From assembly GCF_036884845.1 (NCBI RefSeq), contig NZ_CP145732.1, positions 1,426,001 through 1,490,000 on the forward strand: a stretch of 64,000 nt of DNA, written 5' to 3'. This DNA is from Pseudomonas sp. MAG733B. GTDB lineage: Bacteria; Pseudomonadota; Gammaproteobacteria; Pseudomonadales; Pseudomonadaceae. The notes below the pieces were generated by a model. It was not told where the DNA came from. It was given only the letters and a program-made list of their open reading frames with translations, and ran no database searches. Made by a program: the position numbers and the translations under genes. This document shows, piece after piece, positions 1-8,898 of this stretch (position 1 is its first letter; the number at the start of each line of letters is the position of its first letter).

Positions 1-956
1 CCGACGAAGCCCGTGCGCATCTGGGTGACGAGTACGAGCGTTTCATCGAGCAGCTGGAGCTGGTGCAGGGCGCCTGCCACGAGTTCAACCAGCAGGAATT
101 CCTCGACGGTCAGCTGACCCCGGTGTTCTTCGGTACGGCACTGGGCAACTTCGGTGTCGACCACGTCCTCGACGCCGTGGTTGATTGGGCGCCGCGCCCT
201 CTGGCGCGCGTGGCCAACGAGCGCACCGTCGAGCCGGTGGAAGAGAAGTTCTCGGGCTTCATCTTCAAGATCCAGGCGAACATGGACCCGAAACACCGCG
301 ACCGGATCGCCTTCATGCGTATCTGCTCCGGCAAGTACGAAAAAGGCATGAAGATGCGCCACGTGCGCACCGGCAAGGACGTGCGGATCGGCGACGCTCT
401 GACGTTCTTCTCCTCGGAGCGTGAGCAACTGGAAGAGGCGTTTGCCGGCGACATCATCGGCCTGCACAACCACGGCACCATCCAGATCGGCGACACCTTT
501 ACCGAAGGTGAAGTCCTGGGCTTCACCGGCATCCCGCACTTCGCCCCGGAACTGTTCCGTCGCGTGCGTCTGCGTGATCCGCTGAAATCCAAGCAACTGC
601 GCCAAGGTCTGCAGCAACTGGCCGAAGAAGGCGCGACCCAGGTGTTCTTCCCGGAACGCAGCAACGACATCATCCTCGGCGCCGTCGGTGTGCTGCAGTT
701 CGATGTGGTCGCCAGCCGTTTGAAAGAGGAATACAAGGTCGAGTGCTCCTACGAGCCGATCACTGTTTACTCGGCACGCTGGATCGAATGCAGCGACAAG
801 AAGAAGCTCGAGGAATTCTCCAACAAAGCTGTGGAAAACCTGGCACTGGACGGCGGCGGTCACCTGACCTACCTCGCGCCGACGCGGGTCAACCTGGCAC
901 TGATGGAAGAGCGCTGGCCGGACGTGAAATTCCGTGCGACGCGTGAGCATCACTAA
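1..956 (+). CDS. prfC: Peptide chain release factor 3 (RF3), 3' part
   Basis: RF3 is a translational GTPase that removes RF1/RF2 from the ribosome after peptide release. The reading frame is open from base 3 and the gene runs in from outside the window, so only the last 317 residues are seen; the family is about 527 residues. The N-terminal GTP-binding domain is missing from view. What remains is the beta-barrel domain II (for example [16 protein letters not shown]) and the C-terminal domain III with the GVLQFDVV stretch typical of RF3. A GTG at base 63 lies inside the gene and is not its start. A strong terminator follows the stop codon. Identity is confident from overall similarity to the family. 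Confidence 0.95.
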   Translation, partial: DEARAHLGDEYERFIEQLELVQGACHEFNQQEFLDGQLTPVFFGTALGNFGVDHVLDAVVDWAPRPLARVANERTVEPVEEKFSGFIFKIQANMDPKHRDRIAFMRICSGKYEKGMKMRHVRTGKDVRIGDALTFFSSEREQLEEAFAGDIIGLHNHGTIQIGDTFTEGEVLGFTGIPHFAPELFRRVRLRDPLKSKQLRQGLQQLAEEGATQVFFPERSNDIILGAVGVLQFDVVASRLKEEYKVECSYEPITVYSARWIECSDKKKLEEFSNKAVENLALDGGGHLTYLAPTRVNLALMEERWPDVKFRATREHH

Positions 957-979
957 GCGCTGAGCTGCAAAATCAAAAG

Positions 980-1007
980 CCCCGATGCGAAAGCCTCGGG
1001 GTTTTTT
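980..1007 (+). terminator. Intrinsic terminator after prfC
   Basis: A stem CCCCGA/TCGGGG (980-985 with 996-1001) around a 10-base loop is followed at once by six T residues, 24 bases after the prfC stop. Confidence 0.85.
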
Positions 1008-1027
1008 ATTGCCTGGTGAATTTCCAT

Positions 1028-1115
1028 GTAGGAGCGAGCCTGCTCGCGATAGCGGTGTATCCGTCACCATATTTGTTGAATGTGATGACCTCATCGCGAG
1101 CAGGCTCGCTCCTAC
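1028..1115. repeat. REP palindrome pair, GTAGGAGCGAGC family
   Basis: Two inverted copies of a roughly 23-base REP sequence (1028-1050 and 1093-1115) face each other across about 42 bases. The outer ends read GTAGGAGC and GCTCCTAC. Each copy carries the small internal palindrome GAGCCTGCTC. The rest of the 957-1283 gap holds the prfC terminator and nothing else I recognise. Confidence 0.85.
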
Positions 1116-1283
1116 AGGGGTAATGGGTGTTAGTGGATTTGGGTATAGGCCTTATTCGAAAGCAATCTGCCGATACACGGCATTTCCGTCCGTTCATTAG
1201 CGTCCTATCTGGAGAACCCGCCTGATCGGAACTAGATTTCAATCAGCGCCAGACAGGCTCTCTATGAAAGGATGGATACGGCC

Positions 1284-1541
1284 ATGAACAGATTGCTCCG
1301 CGTTTTATTGATGATGAAGGTGTTGGTGATGTTGACCCTCGGTAGCTCGGCGGTCTGGGCCGAGTGTGAGGATCATGAGACTCAGGCTTCGAGCGGGCAG
1401 GGGACGCATGGCGAACTGATGATCGCCAAGTCCGAATCCGAGCCGGGCGACAAAGGGCAGGGTGGGGCTGAGGGCGACGATGACTCGACCACCGACGAAC
1501 CGGACTCCGATGACTCCGACGAAGGCGATAGCCAGACGTAA
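1284..1541 (+). CDS. Small acidic exported protein of unknown function
   Basis: An 85-residue product. The first 26 residues look like a Sec signal peptide: basic start (MNRLLR), hydrophobic core and an AVWA cleavage-type end. The mature part is short, very rich in Asp, Glu, Ser and Gly, has one Cys near its start (ECEDHE) and ends in a run of acidic residues, so it is probably disordered and strongly negative. I chose the ATG at 1284 because AAAGGA lies 11 bases upstream; an in-frame ATG at 1272 would sit directly on that ribosome site. The gene stands alone and has its own terminator. No family is recognised. Metal or cation binding would fit the composition but is only a guess. Confidence 0.6.
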   Translation: MNRLLRVLLMMKVLVMLTLGSSAVWAECEDHETQASSGQGTHGELMIAKSESEPGDKGQGGAEGDDDSTTDEPDSDDSDEGDSQT

Positions 1542-1557
1542 ATCGCAGACAAAATAA

Positions 1558-1588
1558 AACCCCTTCCACCTGAAATGGAAGGGGTTCA
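1558..1588. terminator. Intrinsic terminator after the small exported protein
   Basis: An 11-base perfect inverted repeat (1558-1568 and 1576-1586, AACCCCTTCCA and its complement) begins 16 bases after the stop codon. The T-tract after it is short and broken; A residues upstream could let it act from either side. Confidence 0.65.
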
Positions 1589-1603
1589 ATTAACACATCT
1601 CTC

Positions 1604-1693
1604 TGTGGGAGCTAGCCTGCTGGCGATTGCGGTGCGCCTGTAAACAGAAATGTTGACGGGTATGTCGCTATCGCCAGCAGGCTGGCTCCCACA
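1604..1693. repeat. REP palindrome pair, TGTGGGAGC family
   Basis: Inverted REP copies with outer ends TGTGGGAGC and GCTCCCACA enclose about 40 bases. The pair ends three bases before the dppF stop codon, so it forms the 3' end of the peptide operon transcript. Confidence 0.85.
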
Positions 1694-1696
1694 TTT

Positions 1697-2677
1697 TTAT
1701 GCCGCGCCGTCGAGGAACTGCTCGGCGTAGTGGCAAGCCACCTGACGACTGTCGAGCAGGCGCAGGGCCGGCTCTTCAGTGCTGCAACGCTCGGTGGCGT
1801 ATGGACAGCGCTTGTGGAACGCGCAGCCGGGTGGCGGGTTCAGCGGGTTGGGCAACTCGCCGACGATCTTGATTTTCGGTTTGTTGGGGTCCGGGTGAAT
1901 CGTCGGTGTGGCCGACAACAGTGCCTGGGTGTACGGGTGCAGAGGGCGTTCGTAGATGTCGTTCTTCGGCCCCATTTCCACCGGGCGACCGAGGTACATC
2001 ACCATCACGTCATCGGCAACGTGTTGCACCACCGCCAGGTTGTGGGAGATGAACACGTAGGCGGTGTTGAACTCTTGTTGCAGGTCCATGAACAGGTTCA
2101 GCACCTGTGCCTGAATCGATACGTCCAGCGCCGAGGTCGGCTCATCCGCGACCAGCACTTTAGGCTGGAGCATCATCGCTCGGGCCAGGGCGATCCGCTG
2201 GCGCTGACCGCCGGAGAACATGTGCGGATAACGCTGGTAGTGCTCAGGACGCAAGCCCACCTGCTTCATCATCGCCTGGACTTTCTCGCGACGTTCGGAG
2301 GCCGACAGGTTGGTGTTGATCAGCAGCGGCTCAGCCAACTGATCGCCGACTTTTTGCCGAGGGTTCAACGAAGCGTAAGGGCTCTGGAACACCATCTGCA
2401 CGTCTTTGCGCAATTGCTTGCGCTGGGCCTTGTCTGCGCCGGCGACTTCCTGGCCGGCGATTTTCAAGGAGCCCGAAGACGGCTCTTCGATCAGGGTCAG
2501 GGCGCGGGCCAGGGTGGACTTGCCACAACCCGATTCGCCTACGACAGCGAGGGTCTTGCCGGCTTCCAGTTCAAACGACACACCGTTGAGGGCGCGTACG
2601 GTGGCGTGACCCTTGAACATGCCACGGGACACTTCGTAGTGACGGGTCAGGTCGCGGGCGGTAAGTACGACGGCCAT
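1697..2677 (-). CDS. dppF: Di/oligopeptide ABC transporter ATPase DppF
   Basis: One of the two cytoplasmic ATPases of the dipeptide importer. In 326 residues the Walker A GESGCGKST is at 47-55, the ABC signature FSGGQ at 154-158 and Walker B VLVADEP at 174-180. The C-terminal oligopeptide-transporter extension carries a cysteine cluster (CAFHKRCPYATERC) of the type that binds an iron-sulfur cluster in some Dpp/Opp ATPases. It is the last gene of the minus-strand operon; its start overlaps the dppD stop by one base, which suggests translational coupling. Clear family member; the exact peptide substrate cannot be read from it. Confidence 0.93.
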   Translation of the reverse strand: MAVVLTARDLTRHYEVSRGMFKGHATVRALNGVSFELEAGKTLAVVGESGCGKSTLARALTLIEEPSSGSLKIAGQEVAGADKAQRKQLRKDVQMVFQSPYASLNPRQKVGDQLAEPLLINTNLSASERREKVQAMMKQVGLRPEHYQRYPHMFSGGQRQRIALARAMMLQPKVLVADEPTSALDVSIQAQVLNLFMDLQQEFNTAYVFISHNLAVVQHVADDVMVMYLGRPVEMGPKNDIYERPLHPYTQALLSATPTIHPDPNKPKIKIVGELPNPLNPPPGCAFHKRCPYATERCSTEEPALRLLDSRQVACHYAEQFLDGAA

Positions 2678-3645
2678 TACGCCACCTCCTGGTTCAGCGG
2701 GTAGAAGCAGCGGGCGAGGCTGTTGCTTTTCGGGTCAAGGGCCGGCCGCTGCGAGCGGCAGTTGTCCTGCACGTACGGGCAGCGCGGCGACAGCAGGCAA
2801 CCCTGCGGACGGTCGTAGCGACCGGGAACGATGCCCGGCAGGGTCGACAGGCGCGCGGCACCCTGGCTGTGTTCCGGAATCGCCTTGAGCAATGCTTCGC
2901 TGTACGGGTGCGCCGGAATGTCGAACAACTGTGGCACCTGACCGACTTCGACGGCCTGGCCTGCGTACATCACGCACACGCGCTGGGCGGTTTCAGCCAC
3001 GACGGCGAGGTCGTGGGTGATCAGCACCAGGCCCATGTTCTGCTCTTTCTGCAACGCCAGCAGTAGGTCCATGATCTGCGCCTGGATCGTTACGTCCAGC
3101 GCAGTGGTCGGTTCGTCGGCGATCAGCAGTTTTGGTTCGCCAGCAATAGCCATGGCGATCGCAACGCGCTGACTCATGCCACCGGACAGTTGATGCGGGT
3201 AGGCGTCCATGCGGCTGGCCGCGCCCGGGATCTCCACTTTTTCCAGCAGTTCGATGGCACGCTTGCGCGCTGCCTTGCCGGACATTTTCAGGTGCAGGCG
3301 CAGCACTTCTTCGATCTGGAAACCGACGGTGTAGCTCGGGTTCAGTGCGGTCATCGGGTCCTGGAAGACCATCGACAGGTCTTTGCCGACGATTTGCCGA
3401 CGCTGACGATTGCTCAGCTTGAGCATGTCCTTGCCGTCGAAGCTGAGCGAGTCAGCGGTAACGATGCCGGGATGCTCGATCAGACCCATCAGCGCCATCA
3501 TGGTCACGGATTTACCCGAACCCGACTCGCCAACGATGGCCAGCACTTCGCCTTTGTCCACTTTCAGGTCGAGGCCATCGACCACGGGCGTAGCGTTCTT
3601 GTCGCCGAAGCGAACGTTGAGATTCTTGATTTCTAACAGTGACAT
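2677..3645 (-). CDS. dppD: Di/oligopeptide ABC transporter ATPase DppD
   Basis: Partner ATPase of DppF, 322 residues from the ATG at 3645. That start has GAGGAG about seven bases upstream and gives the usual N-terminus [13 protein letters not shown]; a longer frame to 3705 lacks family similarity. Walker A GESGSGKS is at 39-46, the signature LSGGM at 153-157 and Walker B LLIADEP at 173-179. The C-terminal extension again has spaced cysteines ([11 protein letters not shown]). The gene lies 10 bases after dppC and is followed by dppF. Confidence 0.93.
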   Translation of the reverse strand: MSLLEIKNLNVRFGDKNATPVVDGLDLKVDKGEVLAIVGESGSGKSVTMMALMGLIEHPGIVTADSLSFDGKDMLKLSNRQRRQIVGKDLSMVFQDPMTALNPSYTVGFQIEEVLRLHLKMSGKAARKRAIELLEKVEIPGAASRMDAYPHQLSGGMSQRVAIAMAIAGEPKLLIADEPTTALDVTIQAQIMDLLLALQKEQNMGLVLITHDLAVVAETAQRVCVMYAGQAVEVGQVPQLFDIPAHPYSEALLKAIPEHSQGAARLSTLPGIVPGRYDRPQGCLLSPRCPYVQDNCRSQRPALDPKSNSLARCFYPLNQEVA

Positions 3646-3655
3646 TGGAATCTCC

Positions 3656-4582
3656 TCAGGCGGCGTTCTTGAGTTTCGGGTCCAGCGCGTCGCGCAGGCC
3701 GTCACCCATCAAGTTGATTGCCAGCACGCTGAGCAAAATGGTCAAACCAGGCAGGCTGACTACCCACCAGGCGCGTTCGATGTAGTCGCGGGCCGAGGCC
3801 AGCATGGTGCCCCACTCAGGGGTTGGCGGTTGTACGCCAAGGCCGAGGAAGCCCAGTGCGGCGGCATCGAGAATTGCCGAGGAGAAGCTCAGGGTTGCCT
3901 GAACGATCAGTGGTGCCATGCAGTTAGGCAGCACAGTCACGAACATCAGGCGTGGCAGACCGGCACCGGCCAGGCGCGCGGCGGTCACGTAGTCGCGGTT
4001 CAGCTCGCCCATCACCGCAGCGCGGGTCAGACGAACGTAGGACGGCAGGGACACCACGGCGATCGCGATCACGGTGTTGATCAGGCCAGGGCCGAGGATG
4101 GCGACGATCGCCACGGCCAGCAGCAGCGACGGCAGGGCCAGCATGATGTCCATCAGACGCATGATGGTCGGGCCGACCGCTTTCGGGAAGAAACCGGCGA
4201 ACAGACCCAGCAGGATCCCCGGAATCAGCGACATCACCACCGACGACAAGCCGATCAGCAGCGACAGGCGCGAACCCTGGATCAGGCGCGACAGCAGGTC
4301 GCGACCCAATTCATCGGTGCCGAGCAGGAACTGGATCTGCCCACCTTCCAGCCAGGCTGGCGGGGTCAGCAGGAAATCACGGTACTGCTCGCTCGGGTCA
4401 TGGGGGGCAACCCACGGGGCGAAGATGGCGCAGAAAATCACCAGCAGCATGAACATCAGGCCGGCAACGGCGCCTTTGTTCTTGGAGAACGCTTGCCAGA
4501 ATTCTTTGTACGGCGACGGATACAGCAGGCTTTGATCCACGGCGGAGGCGGCGGTGGCTACTGAGGATGTTGGAGTGCTCAT
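3656..4582 (-). CDS. dppC: Di/oligopeptide ABC transporter permease DppC
   Basis: Inner-membrane permease of 308 residues. The start at 4582 ([13 protein letters not shown]) fits other DppC proteins; the frame extends further upstream into the dppB end without a plausible start. There is an N-terminal membrane segment near residue 40 and further segments in the C-terminal two thirds. An EAA-type cytoplasmic loop ([18 protein letters not shown]), which docks on the ATPases, is present. It pairs with DppB to form the channel. It sits 11 bases after dppB. Confidence 0.93.
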   Translation of the reverse strand: MSTPTSSVATAASAVDQSLLYPSPYKEFWQAFSKNKGAVAGLMFMLLVIFCAIFAPWVAPHDPSEQYRDFLLTPPAWLEGGQIQFLLGTDELGRDLLSRLIQGSRLSLLIGLSSVVMSLIPGILLGLFAGFFPKAVGPTIMRLMDIMLALPSLLLAVAIVAILGPGLINTVIAIAVVSLPSYVRLTRAAVMGELNRDYVTAARLAGAGLPRLMFVTVLPNCMAPLIVQATLSFSSAILDAAALGFLGLGVQPPTPEWGTMLASARDYIERAWWVVSLPGLTILLSVLAINLMGDGLRDALDPKLKNAA

Positions 4583-4593
4583 GGTTATTGACC

Positions 4594-5604
4594 TCAGCGC
4601 TGATGACGGATGCGTGGGTTGGCAAAGCCGTAGAGGATGTCCACTACGAAGTTGACCAGAATCACCAGGCAGGCGATTAACAGGATGCCGTTTTGTACGA
4701 CTGGGTAGTCCCGGGCGCCGATGGCTTCGATCAGCCATTTGCCGATGCCCGGCCAGGAGAAGATGGTTTCGGTCAGGACCGCACCGGCCAGCAGGGTGCC
4801 GACTTGCAGACCGACCACGGTCAGTACCGGAATCAGCGCGTTACGCAGACCGTGCACGAACACCACGCGCGACGGCGACAGGCCTTTGGCGCGGGCGGTA
4901 CGGATGTAATCCTCGCGCAGCACTTCGAGCATCGACGAACGGGTCATCCGCGCGATCACCGCCAGCGGGATGGTGCCGAGCACGATGGCCGGCAGGATCA
5001 GGTGATGCAGGGCGTCGAAGAATGCGCCGACGTCATCGGCCAGCAATGTATCGATCAGCATGAAGCCGGTGCGCGGCTCGATGTCGTAGAGCAGGTCGAT
5101 CCGCCCGGACACCGGGGTCCAGCCCAGGGATACCGAGAAGAACATGATCAGGATCAGGCCCCACCAGAAGATCGGCATCGAGTATCCCGCGAGGGAGATG
5201 CCCATCACCCCGTGGTCGAACAGGGATCCTCGCTTGAGTGCCGCGATCACCCCGGCCAGAAGGCCCAGAATGCCGGCGAACAACAGCGCGGCCATGGACA
5301 GTTCCAGGGTCGCAGGGAAGAGGGAGGTGAACTCGGTCCATACACTTTCACGGGTACGCAGGGATTCCCCGAGATCGCCGTGGGCCAGTTTGCCGATGTA
5401 ATCCAGGTACTGGGCATACAGGGGTTTGTTCAGACCTAGGCGTTCCATTGCCTGAGCGTGCATTTCGGGATCGACCCTACGTTCTCCCATCATGACTTCC
5501 ACGGGGTCGCCAGGGATCATGCGAATCAACGCGAAAGTCAGCAGGGTGATGCCGAAGAACGTGGGGATCAGTAACCCCAGTCGGCGGGCAATAAAACTAA
5601 ACAT
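4594..5604 (-). CDS. dppB: Di/oligopeptide ABC transporter permease DppB
   Basis: Second inner-membrane permease, 336 residues, starting MFSFIARRLGLLIPTFFGI as DppB proteins do. It has about six membrane segments and the EAA loop YIRTARAKGLSPSRVVFVHG. It is the first transporter-core gene after the third binding-protein gene, separated from it by a 73-base gap that contains a strong hairpin. The order A-B-C-D-F is that of the classical dpp operon. Confidence 0.93.
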   Translation of the reverse strand: MFSFIARRLGLLIPTFFGITLLTFALIRMIPGDPVEVMMGERRVDPEMHAQAMERLGLNKPLYAQYLDYIGKLAHGDLGESLRTRESVWTEFTSLFPATLELSMAALLFAGILGLLAGVIAALKRGSLFDHGVMGISLAGYSMPIFWWGLILIMFFSVSLGWTPVSGRIDLLYDIEPRTGFMLIDTLLADDVGAFFDALHHLILPAIVLGTIPLAVIARMTRSSMLEVLREDYIRTARAKGLSPSRVVFVHGLRNALIPVLTVVGLQVGTLLAGAVLTETIFSWPGIGKWLIEAIGARDYPVVQNGILLIACLVILVNFVVDILYGFANPRIRHQR

Positions 5605-5631
5605 CGTGTGTTGTACCTCATCAGCCGGTTA

Positions 5632-5667
5632 GGCGTGCCCGGCATGCCTGGGTCAGGCACGCCGGGA
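5632..5667 (-). other. Stem-loop between a dppA paralogue and dppB
   Basis: The gap holds two overlapping inverted repeats: GGCGTGCC (5632-5639) with GGCACGCC (5656-5663), and a longer 12-base stem (5638-5649 with 5655-5666) with one mismatch. No T-tract follows on the minus strand, so it looks like an RNA-stabilising or processing hairpin at the 3' end of the binding-protein message and not a full terminator. Confidence 0.55.
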
Positions 5668-5677
5668 GTTTTCTTAT

Positions 5678-7273
5678 TTACTTCACCTGGGTGGTGGCGA
5701 AGTTATTCGTGGTGAGGGGGCTAATGTGATAACCCTCTACGTTGTTGCGCATTGCGGTGAACATTCTAGTGTGTGCCATGCTGATCCATGGCTGGTCCTG
5801 GTTAAAAATAACCTGGGCCTGTTCGTACAGTGCAGCACGCTCGGCCGGGTCGGTTTTTTCGCGGGCCTGATCGATCAGGGCCTGGAATTTGTCATTGCAC
5901 CAGCGTGCATAGTTTTCGCCGTTCTTGGCCGCTTCGCAACTGAGCATAGGCGTCAGGAAGTTATCCGGGTCGCCGTTGTCGCCCGCCCATCCGGCGGAAA
6001 CCATGTCGTGCTCGCCGTTTTTCGCGCGCTTGAGCATTTCGCCCCATTCCATCACGCGAATGTCGATCTTGATCCCGACCTTGGCCAGGTCGGCTTGCAT
6101 CATCTGCGCGCCGAGCATCGGGTTCGGGTTGGTCGGACCGCCACCGTTGCGGGTGAACAGGGTGAAGGTGGTGCCTTCCGGTACGCCGGCTTCCTTGAGC
6201 AGGGCGCGAGCCTTGTCCAGGTCACGGACCGGGTTCTTCAGGTCGTGGTTGTAGCCCAGCAGTGTATCGGGGAACGGGTTGACTGCCGCGGTCGCGTTGC
6301 CTTTGCCGAACAGCGCGTTGACATAGGCTTCCTTGTCGAAGGCGATGTCGATGGCTTTGCGCACCCGCACGTCGCTCATGTACTTGTGCGTGGTGTTCAT
6401 GGCCACGTACGAGACGGTCATCGCATTCAGTTCATCGACTTTCAGCTTGTCGTCTTTCTTGATGCTCGGGATGTCATCCGGCTTCGGGTACAGCGCGACC
6501 TGGCACTCGTTGGCCTTGAGTTTCTGCAGGCGCACGTTGTTGTCGGTGGCGATGGCCAGGATCAGCGCTTCGGCCGGTGGCTTGCCACGGAAGTAGTCCG
6601 GGTTGGCCTTGAAACGAACCTGGGCGTCCTTGTTGTAGCGCTGGAAGACGAACGGGCCAGTGCCGACCGGTTTGTTGTTCAGGTCGCCGGCCTTGTTGGC
6701 CTTGAGCAGCTGATCGGCGTACTCGGCGGAGTAGATCGACGAGAAGGCCATGGCGATGTCCGCCAGGAACGGCGCTTCACGACGGGTCAGAGTGAACTTG
6801 ACCGTGTTGTCGTCGACTTTCTCGACGCTCTTGAGCAGTTCTTTGAAGCCCATGCTTTCAAAGTACGGGAAGCCCACGCTCGACAGTTTGTGCCACGGAT
6901 GATTTGGGTCCAGTTGACGCTGGAAGCTCCAGACCACGTCGTCGGCATTCATGTCGCGGGTCGGCTTGAAGTATTCGGTGGTGTGAAACTTGACGCCTTT
7001 ACGAAGGTGGAACGTGTAGCTCAGACCGTCTTCGCTGATGTCCCAGGATTCGGCCAGTGCCGGAATCACGTCCGTGGTGCCGGGCTTGAAGTCCGCCAGA
7101 CGATTGAAGATGGTTTCGGCCACCGCATCGGCTGTGACTGCAGTCGTGTACTGGACCATGTCGAAGCCTTCTGGACTGGCTTCGGTGCAAACCACCAGCG
7201 GTTTGGCCGATACGCCCACCGCGACACTCAGCAAGGCGGCCGCGATGGCCGCACGTAGGGGAAGCATTTTCAT
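5678..7273 (-). CDS. dppA: Peptide ABC transporter substrate-binding protein (DppA paralogue 3, nearest dppB)
   Basis: Periplasmic family-5 solute-binding protein of 531 residues. The start at 7273 has AGAGGG seven bases upstream. Residues 1-23 form a Sec signal peptide ending VGVSA. The mature protein starts KPLVVCTEASPEGFD and keeps the family signature region GTGPFVFQRYNKD. It delivers peptides to DppBC. It is more diverged from the two other binding proteins in this operon than those are from each other. It lies between the porin gene and dppB, in the position of P. aeruginosa dppA4 (recalled order). Confidence 0.9.
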   Translation of the reverse strand: MKMLPLRAAIAAALLSVAVGVSAKPLVVCTEASPEGFDMVQYTTAVTADAVAETIFNRLADFKPGTTDVIPALAESWDISEDGLSYTFHLRKGVKFHTTEYFKPTRDMNADDVVWSFQRQLDPNHPWHKLSSVGFPYFESMGFKELLKSVEKVDDNTVKFTLTRREAPFLADIAMAFSSIYSAEYADQLLKANKAGDLNNKPVGTGPFVFQRYNKDAQVRFKANPDYFRGKPPAEALILAIATDNNVRLQKLKANECQVALYPKPDDIPSIKKDDKLKVDELNAMTVSYVAMNTTHKYMSDVRVRKAIDIAFDKEAYVNALFGKGNATAAVNPFPDTLLGYNHDLKNPVRDLDKARALLKEAGVPEGTTFTLFTRNGGGPTNPNPMLGAQMMQADLAKVGIKIDIRVMEWGEMLKRAKNGEHDMVSAGWAGDNGDPDNFLTPMLSCEAAKNGENYARWCNDKFQALIDQAREKTDPAERAALYEQAQVIFNQDQPWISMAHTRMFTAMRNNVEGYHISPLTTNNFATTQVK

Positions 7274-7350
7274 CAAGAACCCTCTGCAATCGGTTAAAGG
7301 ACAAAAGCCGAACGGCGATTCTTCACGGAATTCGCCGCTCGGCACATGCA

Positions 7351-8727
7351 TTACAGAATGTTGAACGGAACAGTGGTCACGAGACGGAACTCGTTGATGC
7401 TGCCGTCAGCCTGGTTTTCGCTGGCGCGGTGGGTGGTGTAGGTCGCGCGGATAGTCGTGGCCTTGAGCGGGCCGCTCTGCACGGCGTACGTAGAACCGAT
7501 GCCGTATTCGTAGTGATGCTCGCCGTCCATTTTCTTAACGTCGTAGGCGGTGCCGGTGTAGTGAGTACCGTCGATGCCCCAGCCGCGAGCCTGGTAGATA
7601 TTGAATTTCAGGCCTGGCACGCCGTATTCGGCCATGTTGAGGCCGTAAGCGATCTGGAAGGATTTCTCATTCGGACCGTTGAAGTCCGACAGCAGGGAGT
7701 TGGCCAGGTAGATGCCGTTGGTTTCGTGCAGGTAGTCGAAGTACTCGTTACCGTTCACTTCTTGGTACGAGAAAGTGACAGTGTGAGCCTGGTGAGTCAG
7801 GCCGAACGACAGGGAGTAGGTGTCGTTGTCGATCTCACCCATCAACTTTTTGCCTTCGTCGACGGTTTTGTAGTAGTTCAGGCCGGTGGTCAGGCTCAGT
7901 ACCGAACTGTCGCCCAGTTGGTGAGTGGCGCCGAAGTAGTACTGGTTCCAGAAGTCTTCAGCCTGGGTCGCGTACAGGCTGGTTTGCAGGCTTTTCAGCG
8001 GCGCGTAGTTCAGACCCGCTGTGTTTACGTGGTCGGTTTCAGCGTTGATGTTGGAGTATTCGGTGCGGAATTTCGACAGGCTCTGTTCGGTACGTGGTGA
8101 CACACGGTCGAAGGTGGCCAGGTCGAACGACAGATTGTCGAATTCTTCGCTGTGGATCGCTACACCTTCAAAGCTCGAAGGCAGCGGACGGTTGCCGATA
8201 ACGTCGACAATCGGGCTGCTGAAATTCATGCGGCCGGCGGTCAGGGTGGTGTTGGAGACACGTGCCTTGACGTTGGCCAGACCCAGTTTGCTCCACTGAT
8301 CCACGGCATCGCCGTTGGAGTGGGCGAGGGTGCGGTTGGAGCCGCCCTTGATGTCTTCGCGGCTGCGATCCAGAGCAATCGCGTTGTACGCGGCGACTTC
8401 AGTGCTGAAGCCGACAGTGCCTTGGGTGAAGCCCGAGGTGTAGTTCAGGATGGTGCCCTGAACCCAGTTGATTCGACGCGAGCCGTTCAGTTCTTCACCG
8501 TGCCGCTCGTACTTGAAGGTGCCGCCGCGCTGCTTGTCTTCGTTGGCGTACCAGTTACGGGTAGTACCCGACAGGCTCTGGCCATCGATAAAACCTTTGG
8601 CTTCCGATTGGGAATTGGTACTTGCCAGTTGAGTCGGAACGAAATCCTGACTGACGCTTTCAGCATGGGCCCCGGCGGTGATGCTGCTGATGGCTAACGC
8701 CAGTATCGCGGTGCTGCTCAGTTTCAT
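7351..8727 (-). CDS. opdP: OprD-family outer-membrane porin, probably peptide-specific (OpdP-like)
   Basis: 458 residues with a 22-residue signal peptide ending AGAHA. The mature start (ESVSQDFVPTQLASTNSQSE) and the barrel-type C-terminus ending in hydrophobic residues are typical of the OprD family of 18-strand channels. Family members take up basic amino acids, small peptides or aromatic acids. Its place inside the dpp operon matches P. aeruginosa opdP, a glycine-glutamate dipeptide channel, so peptide entry is the best inference. TAAGGAG lies 11 bases before the ATG. The A-rich stretch upstream of it could be an Hfq/Crc target. Confidence 0.85.
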   Translation of the reverse strand: MKLSSTAILALAISSITAGAHAESVSQDFVPTQLASTNSQSEAKGFIDGQSLSGTTRNWYANEDKQRGGTFKYERHGEELNGSRRINWVQGTILNYTSGFTQGTVGFSTEVAAYNAIALDRSREDIKGGSNRTLAHSNGDAVDQWSKLGLANVKARVSNTTLTAGRMNFSSPIVDVIGNRPLPSSFEGVAIHSEEFDNLSFDLATFDRVSPRTEQSLSKFRTEYSNINAETDHVNTAGLNYAPLKSLQTSLYATQAEDFWNQYYFGATHQLGDSSVLSLTTGLNYYKTVDEGKKLMGEIDNDTYSLSFGLTHQAHTVTFSYQEVNGNEYFDYLHETNGIYLANSLLSDFNGPNEKSFQIAYGLNMAEYGVPGLKFNIYQARGWGIDGTHYTGTAYDVKKMDGEHHYEYGIGSTYAVQSGPLKATTIRATYTTHRASENQADGSINEFRLVTTVPFNIL

Positions 8728-8743
8728 GGGTAAAGCTCCTTAC

Positions 8744-8755
8744 TTTCTTTTTTTT
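8744..8755 (-). promoter_or_regulatory. Possible Hfq/Crc (AANAANAA) site before opdP
   Basis: On the minus strand an A-rich run (AAAAAAAAGAAA) lies just upstream of the opdP ribosome site and matches the catabolite-activity motif AANAANAA used by Hfq/Crc in pseudomonads. Peptide and porin genes are common Crc targets. The motif is simple, so chance is possible. Confidence 0.35.
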
Positions 8756-8808
8756 ATGCCGGTCTTTTTTGGTGGTCCGGCTTTTGGTTTAGAACTCATA
8801 CAGGCATC

Positions 8809-8820
8809 GCAAACGTTTGC
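8809..8820. promoter_or_regulatory. Perfect 12-base palindrome upstream of opdP
   Basis: GCAAACGTTTGC resembles half of a LacI-family operator with its central CG. It lies 82 bases before the opdP start codon in the 171-base gap after the second binding-protein gene. No LacI-type regulator is encoded in this window. Confidence 0.3.
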
Positions 8821-8861
8821 TGTAAGCCATATTGGCGAATTACGGCAATACGCTTTCGTGA

Positions 8862-8876
8862 GGGCGCAATGCGCCC
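8862..8876 (-). other. Stem-loop after the second dppA paralogue
   Basis: GGGCGC/GCGCCC with a three-base loop lies 23 bases beyond the stop codon of the binding-protein gene (minus strand) and has no T-tract. It probably marks the 3' end of a stabilised or processed message. Confidence 0.45.
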
Positions 8877-8898
8877 CCAGCGTTTTAGCTACACGGAT

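Noticed and set aside
985..1242. Short open frames in both directions after prfC
   Set aside because: They cover a terminator and a REP pair, lack ribosome sites and have REP-derived composition.
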